From Actibacterium pelagium (lineage in GTDB: Bacteria > Pseudomonadota > Alphaproteobacteria > Rhodobacterales > Rhodobacteraceae): DNA of 64,000 bases. The stretch lies in the NCBI RefSeq assembly GCF_002285415.1, contig NZ_NSBU01000004.1:1-64000 (forward strand), in the 5' to 3' direction. Each line of letters opens with the position of its first letter. Positions within the stretch are counted from its first letter, which is position 1. Shown piece after piece: positions 1 through 7,963 of this stretch. The notes under the pieces are model-generated. The model saw only the letters and a program-made list of their open reading frames with translations, ran no database searches and was not told the DNA's origin. The translations under genes were made by a program, and so were the position numbers.

Positions 1-2280
1 CTCGAAGTTCGCAAAGTCCAGGTTCGACTGGTCATTGCCAGAGGTGCCGTCGATCTCGTAGCCCGAAGCACCCACCGTCTGCACATAGCCATCCGGCAGA
101 ACCTCGTAGACCGTCTTTTCGTCGTAGGTCCAGTCCAGATCCGTGAACGACCACGTGCCATCATTGGCCGTCACCGTCCAGCGATCCCCTTCGCCTGCGT
201 CCCAGACACCGTTCTCCTCACCTTCGGTATCCGTCCAGTCAAACTCGCCGTTGCCATCCAGATCAATGAAGATCGTCACACCACCAAGGCCAGGCTCTCC
301 ATCTTCAATCGAGCCGTCACCGTCCAAATCGTCGAACTTCGTACCATCAATGTCGAACAGCTCGAAGTTATAGAAATCCGTGGCTTCGAAGGCGCCATCA
401 CCGTAGGTCTCACCACCTACCACAGTCACGCCATACCAAGGTGTTGTTGTAGGTGCCCAACCCCCACTCGGACCGTCGATATCCTCAATGACGAAATAGT
501 CTCCGACCATAACATCTTCGAAAAGATAAACCCCGCTGTCATCGGTGGTGTCAGTCTGAACTGGTGTTGCGGAAGACAGTGCAGCGGCGATTTCTGCGTC
601 GCTGAGTGATCCGTCGCCGCTCGTATCGATCGCGTCTTCAAACAGGTACACTGTCCAACCAGAAATCGGAGTATTGGTCCCAGAGGCTCCGTCACCTGCA
701 AGGTCATTATATTTGATCCCGGTGATATCGCCGGTAGGCTGATAGTTGCCGAAATTGTTGCCGGAAACCTCTGTCTCTAGATCGGAACTTGTAGGGTCGA
801 ACACATATCCGTTCGGTCCCAGAATTTCATCGCCTGTATTGAGGCCTGCGTCCAAGATTGGATCTCCGGCCGGACCTTGTTCCCAGCCATCCTGCATAAC
901 CTCGACAATCAGGTATTGCGCATCTTCGATTAGAGTAGGGCCATCGTACAGCTCTGAGTAGGGGACATTCGCGTCCAAAAAGAAATTCAGTTCGTAGAAC
1001 CCGTTGATATCGGTGATGTCGGTAGCATACGCCCCAACATCATATTCCAGTTGGTCAAGAACCCCGTCTCGATCCAAGTCGATATAGGCGCGAATTTCCC
1101 AGCCACCCAGCTCTACTTCTGTGTCGTCCTTGACACCATCTACATCAAGATCATTGAATTTGATGCCCGTGAATTCGACAAATGTCCGAACGGACCACTC
1201 TTCAAACCCGGAGTTATTAGTCCAATCGGCCACCAGTTCGCCGTCGACGATGTAATCCTCCTGATGACCAAAGTCGGAGTAGAGAGTGACATAAGTACCA
1301 TCATTCACATCAACCGTCGTAGCACCTTCGAAAAACTCCAACGGCACATACAGGATCATGTCAGAGACACCCGAGCCAGACTGGAGTGTGTAATCCAGAG
1401 CGACCCAGTTATCGTCGACGAGCACGCCAGACTCATTATATGTATCGAGCGAGTATACGAGCTCGCCATAGGTATCTAGCAGCGCCGGATCGCCAGATGG
1501 CACCTGACTGTCCGAGACGTAGATTTCGACCTGATCAAGTGAAAGGTAGCTTGTCGCGCCTGAGTCCGGTTCGTTGATGTCGAGTTGGAATTCAAGATAG
1601 AGCGTCGCGTTGCCCTGGTCGTCATAGAGCGTGACGACTGGAATATCGCCAAAGAACAGGTCGCGCGTGAATCCCGGGGAGTTATTTTCGTCATTGTCCA
1701 GAGGGCGATCAGAGGTGTTGTAGCCATCTTCTTCTGGATCATTGGTGCTAATGCGTACAAATGAATTGATCAGGCCTGTACCTGCGCCAACGGCATCATT
1801 CGAATAGACCGCACCGTTGAGTGTATCGCTTCCTAGTTCTGGACCAGTCAAGTCAACCTGGGCACCCGCATCGTCGCCAATCCCGTCAGTGAAGGTCGCA
1901 AAGGCTGTATCGGTTCCATCATATGCCGACAGAAGGAACCGTTCACCTGCGCTGTCATCCGGATTGACATACCAATCGGTAACGATTACACCGTTCGCCT
2001 CACCGTCCAGATCACCTTCGCCGCCATCGGTGACAGTCCAGCTATCATGCCCGTCACCGCCCAGATCGACGGTGGTGTCGTCTGCAGTACCATAGATGCC
2101 GTCGGGGCCCGCATCGCTGACATGTTCGACTTCGAAGGTGACAGAGCCACCTTCATCGACACCGGTCGCGGTGATCTCTGCGGTGGATCCCGGGGCATAG
2201 TCGTCTAGGTCGGTCGAGACGCTGAGACCATCATCAAGGATTTCTTCATCGTTCAGGATAACTTCGTTGTCAGACGGCAT
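1..2280 (-). CDS. SdrD_B-domain acidic surface/secreted protein, 3' end outside window
   Basis: An open frame runs on the minus strand from ATG at 2280 to the window edge, giving 760 residues without a stop. An AGGAG Shine-Dalgarno lies about 8 nt upstream of the ATG. The protein is very rich in Asp, Gly and Thr. Three SdrD_B-like repeats can be seen, each opening with a G-x-K-(F/Y)-x-D-L-x-x-D-G type motif near residues 371, 520 and 645. A canonical EF-hand loop, DTSGDGSLSDAE, sits near residue 549 inside the second repeat. Such repeats form Ca-stabilised beta-sandwich stalks in adhesins and large exoproteins. No N-terminal signal peptide is visible, which would fit type I secretion, but the C-terminus needed to judge that lies outside. 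The N-terminal 370 residues are not assigned. Function beyond a likely extracellular role is inference. Confidence 0.8.
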   Translation of the reverse strand, partial: MPSDNEVILNDEEILDDGLSVSTDLDDYAPGSTAEITATGVDEGGSVTFEVEHVSDAGPDGIYGTADDTTVDLGGDGHDSWTVTDGGEGDLDGEANGVIVTDWYVNPDDSAGERFLLSAYDGTDTAFATFTDGIGDDAGAQVDLTGPELGSDTLNGAVYSNDAVGAGTGLINSFVRISTNDPEEDGYNTSDRPLDNDENNSPGFTRDLFFGDIPVVTLYDDQGNATLYLEFQLDINEPDSGATSYLSLDQVEIYVSDSQVPSGDPALLDTYGELVYSLDTYNESGVLVDDNWVALDYTLQSGSGVSDMILYVPLEFFEGATTVDVNDGTYVTLYSDFGHQEDYIVDGELVADWTNNSGFEEWSVRTFVEFTGIKFNDLDVDGVKDDTEVELGGWEIRAYIDLDRDGVLDQLEYDVGAYATDITDINGFYELNFFLDANVPYSELYDGPTLIEDAQYLIVEVMQDGWEQGPAGDPILDAGLNTGDEILGPNGYVFDPTSSDLETEVSGNNFGNYQPTGDITGIKYNDLAGDGASGTNTPISGWTVYLFEDAIDTSGDGSLSDAEIAAALSSATPVQTDTTDDSGVYLFEDVMVGDYFVIEDIDGPSGGWAPTTTPWYGVTVVGGETYGDGAFEATDFYNFELFDIDGTKFDDLDGDGSIEDGEPGLGGVTIFIDLDGNGEFDWTDTEGEENGVWDAGEGDRWTVTANDGTWSFTDLDWTYDEKTVYEVLPDGYVQTVGASGYEIDGTSGNDQSNLDFANFE

Positions 2281-2907
2281 GACAATGCTCCTAGTTGCCT
2301 ATGTTGCCCTGAACGTCTGAATCAACTGTCCACCCCTGCGACCAGACCGGGCTAATGTTCGAATGCCCGTTTCCGGGCAGAAAAATCTTTTGGGCCTTAC
2401 GCCAATAAAAAAGGCCGCCCACCTGCCGGTAGACTGCCTGTTATCCTGCGCTCAAATCGCCAATCTATTCTCTTACAAATACGAAACCCCTACACAATGT
2501 GCGCATTTAAGGGACAAACTAATTAAAATGAGATGATTGATCCTGTTTTAAATACAATTAATTAAACTAGTTTCGAACCAACCAGTTTATTTGTCAACTT
2601 CTTGTTCAAAATGTGTCTAAAATAAGGCGGTCACTCATCTCAAAACTTGTGATCGCCTTTAAGAAAGCCGATACAAATATTTCAAAAGCCAGAGGGTAGC
2701 ACCGTCAAGTTTGAAAGAAACTGGACTAGATTGGTGCCATTTCCGCGAATTTTGCCAAAAGCCCTCACGCTTGGTCACGCGACCGCGAGACACGCGCTCG
2801 TGAACTGAGCCTCAGGTCCGGCTTGGTTAGGCTGACGCCATCACATCGCCCCCCCCCAAACGCGACAACACACAATCTGTTTCGCACATATCAAAAGGAC
2901 CTTACAC
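2281..2907. other. Intergenic region, AT-rich, divergent promoters presumed
   Basis: This 627-base stretch separates the divergent SdrD_B-type gene and YHS gene. It is clearly more AT-rich than its surroundings between about 2500 and 2690. A short perfect hairpin, TGCCCG-TTTC-CGGGCA, lies at 2364-2379, inside the probable 5' leader of the minus-strand gene. No convincing small ORF, tRNA or repeat was found. It probably holds both promoters, but no clear -35/-10 pair stood out. Confidence 0.5.
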
Positions 2908-3354
2908 ATGAAGCGACGCCAGTTTCTTGCCACCCTTGCTGCCGCCAGCACTATTTCCCCGTCGATCGTACGCGCCGCCGAGCCAGAGATCTTCCAGACC
3001 GGTGGTGTCGCCATTAACGGGACCGACCCCGTCAACTATTTCAACGCTGGCAAGCCTGACAGTGTTATGAACAAGCATTCCGTCAGCTGGAAAGGTGTCG
3101 AATGGCAGTTCAACACTGCTGAAAACGCCGAAGCCTTCATGGCCACGCCCAATGATTTTGCACCGGTGTTTGGCGGCTATTGCGCTTATGCGGCGTCGCT
3201 TGGCTATCTGGCCCCGACCGTTCCCGAAGCCTGGACAATTTATGAGGGCAAGCTTTACCTGAATGCCAGCCTTCGCGCGCGCGAGCTTTGGCTGCAGGAC
3301 ATCCCGGGCAATATCGCCAAGGGGCAGGCCAACTGGCCCGGTATTCTTGGGTAA
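2908..3354 (+). CDS. YHS domain-containing exported protein
   Basis: This 148-residue protein starts MKRRQFLATLAAAS and continues to a cleavage-like R-A-A region near residue 24. That is a twin-arginine-like (RRQFL) signal peptide, so export is likely. The mature part resembles YHS-domain proteins: an ING-x-DPV-x-YF opening near residue 37, then a W-x-F-x-x-x-E-N-A-x-x-F segment and a GGYCAY motif near residue 90. YHS domains are linked to metal binding and occur in copper-handling and peroxidase-associated proteins. The exact role here is unknown. The gene stands alone, with an AAAGGACC-type ribosome-binding site about 9 nt before ATG. Confidence 0.8.
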   Translation: MKRRQFLATLAAASTISPSIVRAAEPEIFQTGGVAINGTDPVNYFNAGKPDSVMNKHSVSWKGVEWQFNTAENAEAFMATPNDFAPVFGGYCAYAASLGYLAPTVPEAWTIYEGKLYLNASLRARELWLQDIPGNIAKGQANWPGILG

Positions 3355-3439
3355 GTCACCCAATCCGTGGGCTTTGCCTTCGACAATGCGCGGCTTTTGC
3401 AGAGCAAGTGTCTTGCGATGTGGGGCCACCGCAATGCGA

Positions 3440-4057
3440 TCAGTCTTTGGAAGCACCATAACGCGCAAGGAAGGTCTGGACCGCCCCCGTCAGGACTCGT
3501 TCCAGCTCTGCCGGTTCAAACTGCGTTTGAACTCCGGTAAACATTTTTGGAAAGATCGAAGCCTTACAAAGCTCATGGAACTGGTCAGCGGCGAGATCGG
3601 CATCATCAACGTTTAGCAGGCCCGCGGCATCCGCCTCTCGCAGATAGGTCCCTAGGTGATCGCGAACTTGCTTTGGGCCGGCCTCATAGAACATCTGCCC
3701 AAGTTCGGGGAACCGCCTGGATTCCGCCGCACAAAGGATCAATTGCGCCTGTCCCAGTTCTGAGGTGATGAACGACTGCAAAAGCTTCCCGGCCAAATAC
3801 AGCGTCTCTTCAGGAGCATCGGTCGGATCGAGCTGATCCAAAGCAAGCTCTGTCAGGCGCGCGGCTTCTGTCCGGGCCACCTCGGCGAACAGCAACCGCT
3901 TATCCGGAAAATAGTTGTATAGTGTGGCCTTGGACACGCCGGCGGCGCGGGCAATGTCATCGACACTTGCCCCTTCAAACCCGTCACGCACGAAAACCTC
4001 GCGAGCCCCTTTCAGGACTTGCTCGAATTTTCGACCTCGGTTGATTTCCTTGGTCAT
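3440..4057 (-). CDS. TetR/AcrR family transcriptional regulator
   Basis: I chose the start at 4057 (MTKEINRGRKFEQ, 205 residues); an in-frame upstream extension is possible but has no family match. The N-terminal helix-turn-helix is typical: A-R-E-V-F-x-x-x-G-F then V-D-D-I-A-R-A-A-G-V-S-K-A-T-L-Y-N-Y-F between residues 15 and 50. The remaining 150 residues form the ligand-binding domain, of the TetR_C type common in alphaproteobacteria. The gene is divergent from mbfA across about 150 bp, which contains an imperfect dyad at 4122-4139. It may control itself, mbfA, or both; this is inferred from position only. The ligand is unknown. Confidence 0.9.
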   Translation of the reverse strand: MTKEINRGRKFEQVLKGAREVFVRDGFEGASVDDIARAAGVSKATLYNYFPDKRLLFAEVARTEAARLTELALDQLDPTDAPEETLYLAGKLLQSFITSELGQAQLILCAAESRRFPELGQMFYEAGPKQVRDHLGTYLREADAAGLLNVDDADLAADQFHELCKASIFPKMFTGVQTQFEPAELERVLTGAVQTFLARYGASKD

Positions 4058-4121
4058 ATGCTTTTCTTTCCCATCCCGGACAAAATTATAAGCGCTACTT
4101 TCAAATCCAGACAACCCCACC

Positions 4122-4139
4122 CCCGGACGATCATTCGGG
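4122..4139. promoter_or_regulatory. Imperfect dyad, candidate TetR operator
   Basis: An 18-bp dyad with CCCG and CGGG outer arms and a GATC centre matches its own reverse complement at 14 of 18 positions. It lies between the divergent TetR gene and mbfA. TetR proteins usually bind dyads of this size in such gaps, so it is a reasonable operator candidate, but unproven. Confidence 0.35.
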
Positions 4140-4208
4140 TGCTTCGCTTTTTCACATTGTTCTTTTCCGACGCACGGTTACGTTGGCAGCAACGAGGAAG
4201 GAGCCGAC

Positions 4209-5186
4209 ATGATCCCCGGCATTCAACACCGCAAACGTTTCGCGGAGCTTTCCGAACAGGAAGTGCTTGCGCTGGCCATCTCATCGGAAGAGGACGATGC
4301 CCGCATCTATCGCAGTTTCGCTGAGGCGCTGCGCCCGGATTTCCCGGACTCCGCTGCCATTTTCGAAGACATGGCGACCGAGGAGGACACCCACCGGCAG
4401 TGGCTGATCGAACGCCACAAGGCCCGCTTTGGTAACACGATTCCGCTGATCCGCCGGGAACACGTGTCTGGCTTCATCAACCGCCGGCCGATCTGGCTGA
4501 CCCAGAACCTGAGCCTTGACAGCATGCGCGCCGAGGCCGAGCGGATGGAAAGCGACGCGCAGCGTTTTTACCTGAAGGCCGCACAGTCCAGTACCGATGC
4601 AGACACCCGAAAGCTTTTAGGGGACCTTGCCGCCGCCGAGGGCGGGCATGCGGACAAGGCCGAGACACTGGCAGAAGAGCATCTGGATGACGAGGCCCGC
4701 GACCGCGAAGATCGGGAGTCGCACCGCCGGTTTGTCCTGACTTGGGTACAGCCGGGGCTGGCGGGGCTGATGGACGGATCGGTATCGACCCTTGCGCCGA
4801 TCTTTGCGACAGCCTTTGCCACGCAAGACACATGGACCACGTTCTTGGTCGGGCTTGCCGCGTCTGTTGGTGCTGGTATTTCGATGGGCTTCACCGAAGC
4901 CGCATCCGATGACGGCGAAATCTCGGGCCGCGGTTCACCGATAAAACGCGGTATCGCCTCGGGTGTCATGACAATGGTCGGTGGGCTTGGGCACGCTTTG
5001 CCCTATCTGATCCCCGACTTCTGGACCGCCACGATCGTTGCTTTCGTCGTGGTGTTCATTGAGCTTTGGGCCATCGCCTGGATTCAGAACAAGTTCATGC
5101 AGACGCCCTTCCTGAAAGCGGCGTTTCAGGTTGTCTTGGGTGGGGCGCTTGTCTTTGCGGCCGGCGCGCTGATCGGAAGCGGCTAA
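4209..5186 (+). CDS. mbfA: MbfA-type membrane-bound ferritin / VIT1-family iron exporter
   Basis: The 325-residue protein joins a ferritin-like (erythrin) domain, residues 1 to about 165, to a C-terminal VIT1/CCC1 membrane domain. In the first part, Glu-rich helices carry L-A-I-S-S-E-E-D-D-A-R-I-Y and M-A-T-E-E-D-T-H-R, the carboxylate/His pattern of a di-iron site. In the second part, hydrophobic segments run from about residue 180 to 325, with G-L-A-G-L-M-D-G-S-V-S-T near 183. MbfA proteins of Bradyrhizobium and Agrobacterium export iron and protect against iron and peroxide stress under Irr control. I found no clear Irr box (ICE) in the 150-bp upstream gap. A strong AGGAAGGAG ribosome-binding site precedes ATG. 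The AEC gene starts right after the stop, so the two are probably cotranscribed. Confidence 0.92.
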   Translation: MIPGIQHRKRFAELSEQEVLALAISSEEDDARIYRSFAEALRPDFPDSAAIFEDMATEEDTHRQWLIERHKARFGNTIPLIRREHVSGFINRRPIWLTQNLSLDSMRAEAERMESDAQRFYLKAAQSSTDADTRKLLGDLAAAEGGHADKAETLAEEHLDDEARDREDRESHRRFVLTWVQPGLAGLMDGSVSTLAPIFATAFATQDTWTTFLVGLAASVGAGISMGFTEAASDDGEISGRGSPIKRGIASGVMTMVGGLGHALPYLIPDFWTATIVAFVVVFIELWAIAWIQNKFMQTPFLKAAFQVVLGGALVFAAGALIGSG

Positions 5187-6113
5187 ATGCTTGACGTCTT
5201 TTTCAAAACCCTGCCGTTCTTTCTGATGATCGGGCTCGGCTATGGTGCCGGTCGGCGTGGCTTCTTCAGCCCCGAGGCCACTGCGGCCCTGACCAAGTTC
5301 GTCTTTTACTTCGCACTTTCCGCGATGCTGTTCCGGTTCTCGGCAAACCTGTCTTTGGGTGAAATCCTGGATTGGAACTTTGTCGGTGCCTACCTGGCAG
5401 GTTGCATCATCGTCTATGTGCTGGCGACAGCGGTGGCGCTCTTTCGCAAAGAGACCACGGCCGTTGCCGCGATCGAAGCGCAATGTGCCGTTATCGGGAA
5501 CACAGGGTTCTTGGGCATCCCGATGCTGGCATTGCTGATGGGCCAAGAAGCTGTTGGCCCGATCATGCTGGTTCTTGCCGTCGACCTTATCGTGTTTTCC
5601 AGTCTGATCGTCATTCTGATCACCGGATCAAAAGAAGGACGGCTTTCTCCTCGGGTTCTTAAAACAGTTGGCTTGGGGCTTTTGTCCAACCCGATGATCG
5701 TCGCGATGGCGCTTGGCCTTAGCTGGTCCGCTTTGAAGTGGCCGATCCCGGCACCGATGAACGAGTTTCTGACAATCCTTGGCTCAGCTGCTACGCCCGG
5801 CGCTCTGTTTGCCATCGGCGCGTCTCTGGCCGACAAGTCTGCAGAGCGGATCGAGGTCGCGGGCTGGCTGGCCTTTGCCAAGCTGGTCCTGCACCCGGCG
5901 GCGGTCGCCGTCTTCGCCTTGCTGGTCTTCCCAGTGGAACCCTACGCAGCCTCGGTCATGATCGCGGCGGCGGCCCTTCCGGTGGCCGGGAATGTCTTCA
6001 TCCTTGCCCAACACTACGGTGTCGCGCCACAGCGCGTGTCGGCCTCTATTCTTGTGTCGACGGCAGCCAGCATCGTGACGGTGACCGCCGTGATCGCCTG
6101 GGTCGGCACATGA
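5187..6113 (+). CDS. AEC family transporter (auxin efflux carrier-like permease)
   Basis: This 308-residue integral membrane protein has about ten hydrophobic segments, with the usual AEC opening L-P-F-F-L-M-I-G-L-G-Y and a conserved N-T-G-F-L-G-I-P motif near residue 105. AEC proteins export or exchange organic anions in bacteria, malonate being one known case; the substrate here cannot be read from sequence. The ATG follows directly on the mbfA stop (TAAATG), and the 3' end overlaps the next gene, so mbfA, this gene and the DUF188 gene form a three-gene operon. Whether the function relates to iron is unknown. Confidence 0.88.
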   Translation: MLDVFFKTLPFFLMIGLGYGAGRRGFFSPEATAALTKFVFYFALSAMLFRFSANLSLGEILDWNFVGAYLAGCIIVYVLATAVALFRKETTAVAAIEAQCAVIGNTGFLGIPMLALLMGQEAVGPIMLVLAVDLIVFSSLIVILITGSKEGRLSPRVLKTVGLGLLSNPMIVAMALGLSWSALKWPIPAPMNEFLTILGSAATPGALFAIGASLADKSAERIEVAGWLAFAKLVLHPAAVAVFALLVFPVEPYAASVMIAAAALPVAGNVFILAQHYGVAPQRVSASILVSTAASIVTVTAVIAWVGT

Positions 6114-6565
6114 TCTATGTTGACGCCGACGCCTGCCCGGTGAAACCCGAGGTCGAAACCGTCGCCACCCGCCGCCGGGTCGAGGTACGGATGGTGGCCA
6201 ATGGTGGTTTGCGCCCGTCACAAAACCCGCTGGTCCAGATGGTCTATGTGCCAGACGGACCGGATGAAGCCGACAAATGGATTGCCGAACAGGCGGGCAA
6301 AGGTGACGTGGTCATTACCGCCGATATTCCGCTTGCCGCAAAAGCCGTCGAGGCCGGTGCGCGTGTATTGAATCACAACGGCGAGGCGTTCACCCCCGCC
6401 AACATCGGCAACAAGCTTGCAACGCGCGACCTGATGGCGGATTTGCGCGCGGCAGACCCGTTTCGGCAAGGGGGCGGCAAAGCCTTTTCCAAATCTGACC
6501 GAAGCCGATTTCTTGATGCTCTGGACCGTGCGTTGAATGAGATCAAGCGTCAGGGCAAAGCTTAA
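6110..6565 (+). CDS. YaiI/YqxD (DUF188) family protein
   Basis: The start at 6110 overlaps the stop of the AEC gene (ATGA) and gives 151 residues, the usual length for the family. The opening I-Y-V-D-A-D-A-C-P-V-K is the family signature, followed by V-A-N-G-G, D-x-A-D-K-W-I, V-I-T-A-D-I-P-L-A and F-T-x-x-N-I-G. The Asp-rich pattern resembles PIN/NYN-type nucleases, and members are often annotated as such, but the biochemical activity is not established. It is translationally coupled to the upstream permease. Confidence 0.93.
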   Translation: MIYVDADACPVKPEVETVATRRRVEVRMVANGGLRPSQNPLVQMVYVPDGPDEADKWIAEQAGKGDVVITADIPLAAKAVEAGARVLNHNGEAFTPANIGNKLATRDLMADLRAADPFRQGGGKAFSKSDRSRFLDALDRALNEIKRQGKA

Positions 6566-6719
6566 CCAGCTAACCTCAAGCTTCTTCGGCGCCCCCACTC
6601 ATCGTGAAAAGATAGGGTGGTTTTCTATGGGCGTAGGCGTAGGCTGGTAAATAAGATACTCTTTGTTTCACGCGCATACCGGGCTTACGCCCACTTTGTT
6701 ATTCAAGTCGGTTAGCTTA

Positions 6720-7931
6720 ATGCCCAATTACTGCAGTTCAACCATCACAACGATGCCAATTCCCAACGCAAGGGCGACCTTGTCGGTGATGGCTGTTCCG
6801 CCACAAATGGTGAAGCTGAACAGCCTGCTTGGTCTGCAGGTGCAGGCGCAAGCTCGTGCCGATATGAAGCTTGCGGACATGTTGCCGAAAACGACTTCGG
6901 ATGCGTTTTTGCGTACCACACTCAATGCGCGCGCGCCCCAAGTCAGGTTGCCAGCCGTTTTGCCGCCGGGCGGCGGCGCGATGATTTCGATGATGACGAA
7001 ACTGGGCGCGGTATCTCAAACCTTTCCGATCACGAACCCGCGCCAACTGATGGCGCAGATCCAGCAGGCGTTGAAGTGTCTGGCCTCGCGCACGCTGCCA
7101 CAGGCGCAGTCCATGCCCCCGATGGTGATGCAGAACATGGTGCTTGCAGCAAGGATGACGCTGACGCTTCGGGCAAGAGGGATTTGCCCTATGGCGCTTG
7201 CCCGTGTCGACGCAAGTTTCGCCGCAAAGGCTGGCACGACCAGCTCTGGCCAGACTTTTTCCACGGCCATGGGGTTTGCTGCAACGCTGCCGCGCGTCAC
7301 CTTTCCACCGTTTGCCCTGCCCGGGCCAAGGGTACAGATGGCTTGGAACATGGCTGCCTTGGGGCAGGCGGCGGCCCTTCCCACTGCGATGGGCCTACCG
7401 CCGATGTCCGACCCAAGTCTGACAAAGGCGCTGCTAAGTCAGCTTGGTGTGCTATCAACCATTCCGGTACCCGACATGCCGGTATCGCTGGACGACCTGA
7501 AAGCGATGGCCGACAAGCTGGAAGACCTCGCCACCATTCAGGAAGCATTTGGGCCAGACGCCCTGACCCCCGCCGGGGTTTCTAGGGTGAATGCGATGCT
7601 TAGGTTCATGAGCTCGCTTAAAATTCCGCTCCCACTGCCTGCTCAGACCTTGCAGGTGCATTTGGATGCACTTCCTGATCTTGATGATGTTCTCTCAGGC
7701 ATGCAGGCCGCCAGTTCTGGTGCAATGAACATTGCCGCGTCGATGAGCGTTGCACCACCGCCTGTTCCGATCATGCCGCTTCTAGAACAGCTGGCCAATC
7801 TTAGCAAAATGCTTAACCCGGCGGGCCTAGGTCCCTGTCAGTCCTGCGCTGGTCAGCTTAGTACGGCAATGAACAGCATGTCTGGCATGCAACTGCCATC
7901 CCCGCCGCCGTTGCCGCCGCTTCCCTTTTGA
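6720..7931 (+). CDS. Unrecognised Met/Pro/Ala-rich protein
   Basis: I do not recognise this protein. Reading from ATG at 6720 gives 403 residues; a TTG at 6663 and ATGs at 6753 or 6789 are alternatives, and none has a good ribosome-binding site, so the start is uncertain. The composition is odd: very rich in Met, Pro, Ala and Leu, with almost no aromatic residues. A Gly patch (L-P-P-G-G-G-A) lies in the N-terminal third, a CxxC pair (GPCQSC) near the C-terminus, and a Pro tail (PPPLPPLPF) ends it. No signal peptide or clear transmembrane helix is evident, although long apolar helices are possible. No competing long frame exists on either strand, and the codon pattern looks coding but with more A/T third positions than neighbours. 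It is a monocistronic gene convergent with the MFS carrier. Confidence 0.7.
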   Translation: MPNYCSSTITTMPIPNARATLSVMAVPPQMVKLNSLLGLQVQAQARADMKLADMLPKTTSDAFLRTTLNARAPQVRLPAVLPPGGGAMISMMTKLGAVSQTFPITNPRQLMAQIQQALKCLASRTLPQAQSMPPMVMQNMVLAARMTLTLRARGICPMALARVDASFAAKAGTTSSGQTFSTAMGFAATLPRVTFPPFALPGPRVQMAWNMAALGQAAALPTAMGLPPMSDPSLTKALLSQLGVLSTIPVPDMPVSLDDLKAMADKLEDLATIQEAFGPDALTPAGVSRVNAMLRFMSSLKIPLPLPAQTLQVHLDALPDLDDVLSGMQAASSGAMNIAASMSVAPPPVPIMPLLEQLANLSKMLNPAGLGPCQSCAGQLSTAMNSMSGMQLPSPPPLPPLPF

Positions 7932-7963
7932 GAGATTGACCTCACACCCCGTCCGGGAATGCT

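Noticed and set aside
143-1577. Several short plus-strand frames in the first 2.3 kb
   Set aside because: All lie opposite the continuous minus-strand SdrD_B-type frame, which runs off the window edge.
2388-2416. GGCCTT...AAGGCC inverted repeat near 2.4 kb as a terminator
   Set aside because: The loop is long, no T-run follows, and it lies in a divergent promoter gap where a terminator is not expected.
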